NCBI GenBank assembly: GCA_015069605.1
Contig: SVII01000006.1
Location: forward strand, 1-64,000
DNA from: Clostridiales bacterium
GTDB taxonomy: Bacteria > Bacillota > Clostridia > Christensenellales > Borkfalkiaceae
Length of the DNA: 64,000 bases
Direction: 5' to 3'
Part shown: positions 61,343-64,000 of the stretch, one piece after another
Numbering within the stretch: position 1 is the stretch's first letter
How the letters are laid out: every line of letters begins with the position of its first letter
The notes under the pieces: model-generated
What the model was told of the DNA's origin: nothing
The model's database searches: none
Seen by the model: only the letters and a program-made list of their open reading frames with translations
Made by a program: the position numbers and the translations under genes

Positions 61343-61585
61343 ATGGAATCTATTATTAAAGAAATTTATTACCACATTCACGAAAGCGAAATCCAGACGA
61401 ATGCGGGAAAATCAGAATGCCAAATTGTTTACGATAAACTGTTCGCCACGTTAAATGACGAACAAAAAAAGCTATTTTTGCAATATGAAGACCTGCATTT
61501 TATGGAATACGGCGCCGAATACGAGCGTCTGTTTACCCAAGGTTTTCAAATGGCAGTACGCTTAATAGGCGAATGTCTTTTTTAA
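61343..61585 (+). CDS. small protein, DUF6809-like
   Basis: 80 aa from the ATG at 61343 after GAAAGGAAA; earlier in-frame codons lie in the operator region. The pattern YDKLFATLNDEQKKLFLQYEDLHF...FTQGFQMAVRLIGE resembles a small helical family found repeatedly in Clostridia beside XRE genes (DUF6809). Regulated by the three-operator promoter. Function unknown. Confidence 0.6.
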   Translation: MESIIKEIYYHIHESEIQTNAGKSECQIVYDKLFATLNDEQKKLFLQYEDLHFMEYGAEYERLFTQGFQMAVRLIGECLF

Positions 61586-61595
61586 GCAATCTTCC

Positions 61596-62000
61596 TCACA
61601 CGTTTTTTAATACGTCAAATTGACACTCCCGGCGGAAACGTTCTAAAGCGCGAAGATATTTTTCGCTTAAATTAAGGTTGTAGCGTTGCTTTTCTTCATA
61701 GGTGAGCGTGTCATAATAGGGCTTGTCCGTAAGCCGCCCGATTGCGTCGCTCACTTCCCCTTCCGCAAGCAATATTTCCTTGACTTTTATATAAAAATCG
61801 TCCTCTTTTTTCCCTGCGATTTGTTCGGATACTTTTTCAGTGAAAAAACGCCCGACTTTGCTTTCGTTCAATCCCTGTTCCCTTGCTTTTGCTTTTTGCG
61901 CCTCTATATTCAACTGACATTTTTGCCAAAAACCGCTCTTGATACGGTTCTTTGCCTGACGCGCTTCTTCGCGCAAAGTTCTCGCTTCCGTCTTCGACAT
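61596..62000 (-). CDS. charged helical protein downstream of rpsU
   Basis: 134 aa, rich in Lys/Arg/Glu, predicted largely helical: EARQAKNRIKSGFWQKCQLNIEAQKAKAREQG and LSEKYLRALERFRRECQFDVLKN. No signal peptide, no family recognised. It lies 78 bp after rpsU across the rpsU terminator and is convergent with the 61343 gene. Confidence 0.6.
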   Translation of the reverse strand: MSKTEARTLREEARQAKNRIKSGFWQKCQLNIEAQKAKAREQGLNESKVGRFFTEKVSEQIAGKKEDDFYIKVKEILLAEGEVSDAIGRLTDKPYYDTLTYEEKQRYNLNLSEKYLRALERFRRECQFDVLKNV

Positions 62001-62043
62001 AATCCACCTCTTTTTTTGTTTTTTCGTGTTTTTTCGACAAATG

Positions 62044-62074
62044 AAAAGAGCTCACGAATCTGTGAGCTCTTTTG
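62044..62074 (-). terminator. terminator of rpsU
   Basis: AAAAGAGCTCACGAA / TCTGTGAGCTCTTTT long stem between rpsU and the next gene. Confidence 0.85.
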
Positions 62075-62078
62075 TGTT

Positions 62079-62255
62079 TTAGTTTCTGCTTCTTTTTCTA
62101 GCTGCTTCGGATTTCTTCTTTCTTCTTACGGAAGGCTTTTCATAGAATTCCTTCTTTCTCAAATCGCCGATGATACCGTCGCGGGAGCATTTTCTCTTGA
62201 AACGGCGCAATGCGCTTTCAACGTTTTCGTTTTCTCCAACTCTAACCGTAGACAT
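62079..62255 (-). CDS. rpsU: 30S ribosomal protein S21
   Basis: 58 aa beginning [20 protein letters not shown], with [20 protein letters not shown] and a basic tail of KKK/RKR clusters, the family pattern. S21 binds near the anti-Shine-Dalgarno end of 16S rRNA in the 30S subunit. A full AAGGAGGG site lies 9 nt before the ATG. The strong promoter at 62302-62330 drives it. Confidence 0.95.
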   Translation of the reverse strand: MSTVRVGENENVESALRRFKRKCSRDGIIGDLRKKEFYEKPSVRRKKKSEAARKRSRN

Positions 62256-62301
62256 TTGTTTTCAACCCTCCTTTGCCGATGCGTTTAATGATTACCTCGT
62301 A

Positions 62302-62330
62302 ATTATAACAATTTAGGTATTTTCTGTCAA
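62302..62330 (-). promoter_or_regulatory. promoter of rpsU
   Basis: Minus strand: TTGACA (62330-62325), 17-bp spacer, TATAAT (62307-62302), perfect consensus. Confidence 0.85.
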
Positions 62331-62461
62331 GTCTTTTTTTGCGGTTTTTACAAGCTTTTTGTTGTTTTTTCCTTTTTTCTTAAACGCAAATGCTCGCAAT
62401 TTGTCGAAGGGTGTCCTTTTTTCAACTTTTCCGTCGAAAAAGGTTTTTACGCCGCGCGAGA

Positions 62462-63094
62462 TTATAAAACTCTTTCAAAATCCTCTGCAGGATGCTTGCA
62501 CCAAGGGCAAATGAAATCCGCAGGCAACGGGCCTTCGTGTTCGTATCCGCAAATCTTGCATACCCATTTTTCCGTTTTGGGCTGTTCCTCTTGTTTTGAC
62601 TCTTGCACCGTAGTTTGAGGCTTGGGTTTGATATTGCTCAAATAATATTCATACGTCACCGATTTATCCTGCGACAGCGTTTTTGCCTCCGTCACTTCCG
62701 CAACGAACAGCGTATGCGTGTCATAATCGTACGCATTGACTACCTTTGCGCTGAGTACAGCGTTTGCGTATTCAGGCAAATAATTCAATCCGTTTTCCGT
62801 TTGCGGATAAGTTTTGCCTTGGAATTTATCGGTATCTCTGCCCGACGAAAAACCGAACTGACGGAAGATATCGAAAGGCGTTTTTTCCGTCAAAATCGAT
62901 ACGTTGAAAATACCCGTTTTCCGTAAAAGTTCTTCGGTATAATTCGCTTTATTCACGAACACGACGATGCGTTTAGGATTGTCAGTGATCATGGACACGG
63001 TGTTTACAATACAACCGTTTTGCTTTTCTCCGTCCGTCGTCGTCAACATAAATAATCCGTACGTAATTTTGTACATAGCCTCTTTTTCAATCAT
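62462..63094 (-). CDS. flavin reductase with C-terminal rubredoxin
   Basis: 210 aa. N-terminal FMN-binding split-barrel (flavin reductase-like; YGLFMLTTTDGEKQNGCIVNTVSMITDNPKRIVVFVNKANYT), a linker, and a C-terminal rubredoxin (CKICGYEHEG...CPWCKH: C179, C182, C196, C199). Such fusions move electrons from NAD(P)H-reduced flavin to partners such as superoxide reductase, encoded 42 bp upstream in the same direction. This makes an oxygen-defence pair for an anaerobe. Cytoplasmic. Confidence 0.9.
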   Translation of the reverse strand: MIEKEAMYKITYGLFMLTTTDGEKQNGCIVNTVSMITDNPKRIVVFVNKANYTEELLRKTGIFNVSILTEKTPFDIFRQFGFSSGRDTDKFQGKTYPQTENGLNYLPEYANAVLSAKVVNAYDYDTHTLFVAEVTEAKTLSQDKSVTYEYYLSNIKPKPQTTVQESKQEEQPKTEKWVCKICGYEHEGPLPADFICPWCKHPAEDFERVL

Positions 63095-63136
63095 TTCGGT
63101 TTCTCCTAACTTTTTTTATATTTTATTCCTGCGTTC

Positions 63137-63487
63137 TTATGCAGTCCAAAGTCCGTGCAAGTTGCAATATGCATACGCTTTTACAAATTTATCCCCATCC
63201 GCAAGCGAGAACGAACATACGGGATCGCTGTTTGCCGTCAAATATTTCACTTGATAGCCTTGTTCCGTTTCAATCGCTACCCATTCAATCAAGTGTTCTT
63301 CCGTCATCGGATGTTTTACACTGCCTACGTCCACCGTCACTTGCTTACACTTCTTCGTAACTACGGGTACGTGCTTTTCCTGCGCCGCGTCCGTGCTGCA
63401 AGCAATAAGTTCCACCCAACCTTCCAACTTCACTTCCTCTTTCGAAATTAACGTCTTTTTGCATTTTTCACATACATATACTTTCAT
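63137..63487 (-). CDS. superoxide reductase (desulfoferrodoxin family)
   Basis: 116 aa. The catalytic iron site is intact: EKHVP (H39), KHPMTEEH (H59, H65) and CNLHGLW (C108, H111). The N-terminal desulforedoxin-like domain keeps CEKC (C6, C9), but only one further cysteine (C30) is seen where the family has two, so the accessory rubredoxin-like iron site is probably lost. It reduces superoxide to peroxide without releasing oxygen; the flavin reductase/rubredoxin is the likely electron donor. The promoter at 63531-63559 overlaps a palindrome. Confidence 0.92.
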   Translation of the reverse strand: MKVYVCEKCKKTLISKEEVKLEGWVELIACSTDAAQEKHVPVVTKKCKQVTVDVGSVKHPMTEEHLIEWVAIETEQGYQVKYLTANSDPVCSFSLADGDKFVKAYAYCNLHGLWTA

Positions 63488-63511
63488 TATTTTTATCTCC
63501 CTTTTATTTAT

Positions 63512-63526
63512 TAGGATTAAATCCTA
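63512..63526 (-). promoter_or_regulatory. palindromic operator at the superoxide reductase promoter
   Basis: TAGGATTAAATCCTA is a perfect 7+7 palindrome around one base, placed across the predicted transcription start (about 63524). Such a site would let a repressor block transcription. The regulator is not identified; it does not match the PerR box well. Confidence 0.6.
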
Positions 63527-63530
63527 TTTA

Positions 63531-63559
63531 ATAATAACATATTAAAATGCTATTGTCAA
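63531..63559 (-). promoter_or_regulatory. promoter of the superoxide reductase operon
   Basis: Minus strand: TTGACA (63559-63554), 17-bp spacer, TATTAT (63536-63531). Confidence 0.75.
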
Positions 63560-63603
63560 TAGTTTTCCGCAAAAATAAAAAAATTTTTCAAAAAAATTGA
63601 TTT

Positions 63604-64000
63604 TTATTTGGAAAGGCAGTTGTTTTTATCCAGCAACTCGTTGACATAATCGCAGGCGAGTTTCAATTCCTGCTCTTCCTTATAATTTTGATTATATACT
63701 TCCAAAAGTAAATTCCCGTCAAAGTCGACGTCTTTGAGGCGTTTAATCAGCGTTTCCAAATCAAAAATTCCCTTCCCAGGCAGACAAATTCGACCGTTTT
63801 CGTCAATGTCGGACAAATGCACGTATGCAATCTTTTCCGCCATTTCGTCTAAATAAAATTCGTAAGGGTATTCGGAAATACGCGCTTGTTTGATATCCAA
63901 AACGCCTTTTAAATCGGGGACTTGTTTGGAAATCTTCTCAAACACACCCGGGCGATTGTACGTGGACCATTCCACGTTTTCTAAACACAGCGTAACATCT
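63604..64000 (-). CDS. sugar phosphate isomerase/epimerase, partial
   Basis: The frame is open to the window edge, so the true N-terminus is outside; 132 codons of the C-terminal part are present. The sequence has the xylose isomerase-like/AP endonuclease 2 TIM-barrel pattern: LENV near the edge, LDIKQARISEY, YVHLSDIDENGRICLPGKGIFD (metal-ligand HLSD and a GxGxxD loop), LLLEVYNQNY (final metal Glu). Specific substrate unknown. Confidence 0.8.
   Translation of the reverse strand, partial: DVTLCLENVEWSTYNRPGVFEKISKQVPDLKGVLDIKQARISEYPYEFYLDEMAEKIAYVHLSDIDENGRICLPGKGIFDLETLIKRLKDVDFDGNLLLEVYNQNYKEEQELKLACDYVNELLDKNNCLSK

Overview
The window reads as a chromosome segment of a low-to-mid GC, anaerobic, single-membrane bacterium, most likely an uncultured gut-type member of class Clostridia (Bacillota). 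This is inferred from gene order (yicC-gmk-rpoZ-priA-def-fmt-rsmB-rlmN-rpe; plsY-der-DUF512; lgt, lspA, rluD), strong Shine-Dalgarno sites, TTGACA-17-TATAAT promoters, cobalamin and tetrahydrofolate riboswitches with ECF transporter S-components, and a superoxide reductase plus rubredoxin-type flavoprotein. Genus cannot be assigned from the sequence alone. No rRNA, tRNA or CRISPR array was seen.

Layout. 1-4146 is an AT-rich accessory block: a tiny membrane peptide, a 919-aa multi-zinc-finger protein with a Vsr-like PD-(D/E)XK nuclease core, an HNH endonuclease, an array of CCATTTAA-type motifs and the first codons of a large serine recombinase, i.e. the relic end of a mobile element carrying a possible defence module. 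4278-6111 carries a carboxylesterase-type hydrolase and a membrane-anchored SGNH hydrolase. 6080-10414 (minus) is a cell-surface locus: a 1117-aa secreted repeat protein, a 47-aa peptide, a lipoprotein with 42-bp tandem repeats and a 53-aa lipoprotein sharing its C-terminal tail; a nested palindrome pair lies in the leader.

10787-21532 (minus) is housekeeping: trkH-trkA potassium uptake, plsY, der, a DUF512 radical-SAM-like protein, rluD, lspA, pncB and lgt. 21694-28540 has two riboswitch-controlled vitamin uptake units (folT under a THF riboswitch; a DUF4430 lipoprotein plus ECF S-component under a cobalamin riboswitch), DUF421/DUF4363, a UDP-sugar pyrophosphorylase with an acidic partner, a HIRAN-like protein and a PH-domain membrane protein. 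28711-46356 is a mosaic of single genes and small operons (acyltransferase, lipases and a PLP decarboxylase, QueG-like Fe-S protein, GH31 glycosidase, permease, alcohol dehydrogenase, DMT transporter, TrmO, DegV, MinD with a MinE-like partner, VWA lipoprotein, MATE pump). 46375-60597 (minus) is translation, replication and repair (rpe, rlmN, rsmB, fmt, def, priA, rpoZ, gmk, yicC, ligA, pcrA). 60741-64000 has two duplicated XRE regulators facing a three-operator promoter, rpsU, and an oxidative-stress pair.

Three unexplained nucleotide-level signals stand out: a 20-28 nt repeat, GTTCAACGCATACCTGCCCC and variants, present four times in one orientation, inside two coding sequences in different frames, inside the cobalamin riboswitch and in a 3' UTR; a 124-bp element with terminal inverted repeats whose end supplies the stop codon of both der and def and whose internal hairpin covaries between copies; and several genes whose -10 box lies only 7-10 nt before the start codon with no Shine-Dalgarno, implying leaderless mRNAs.
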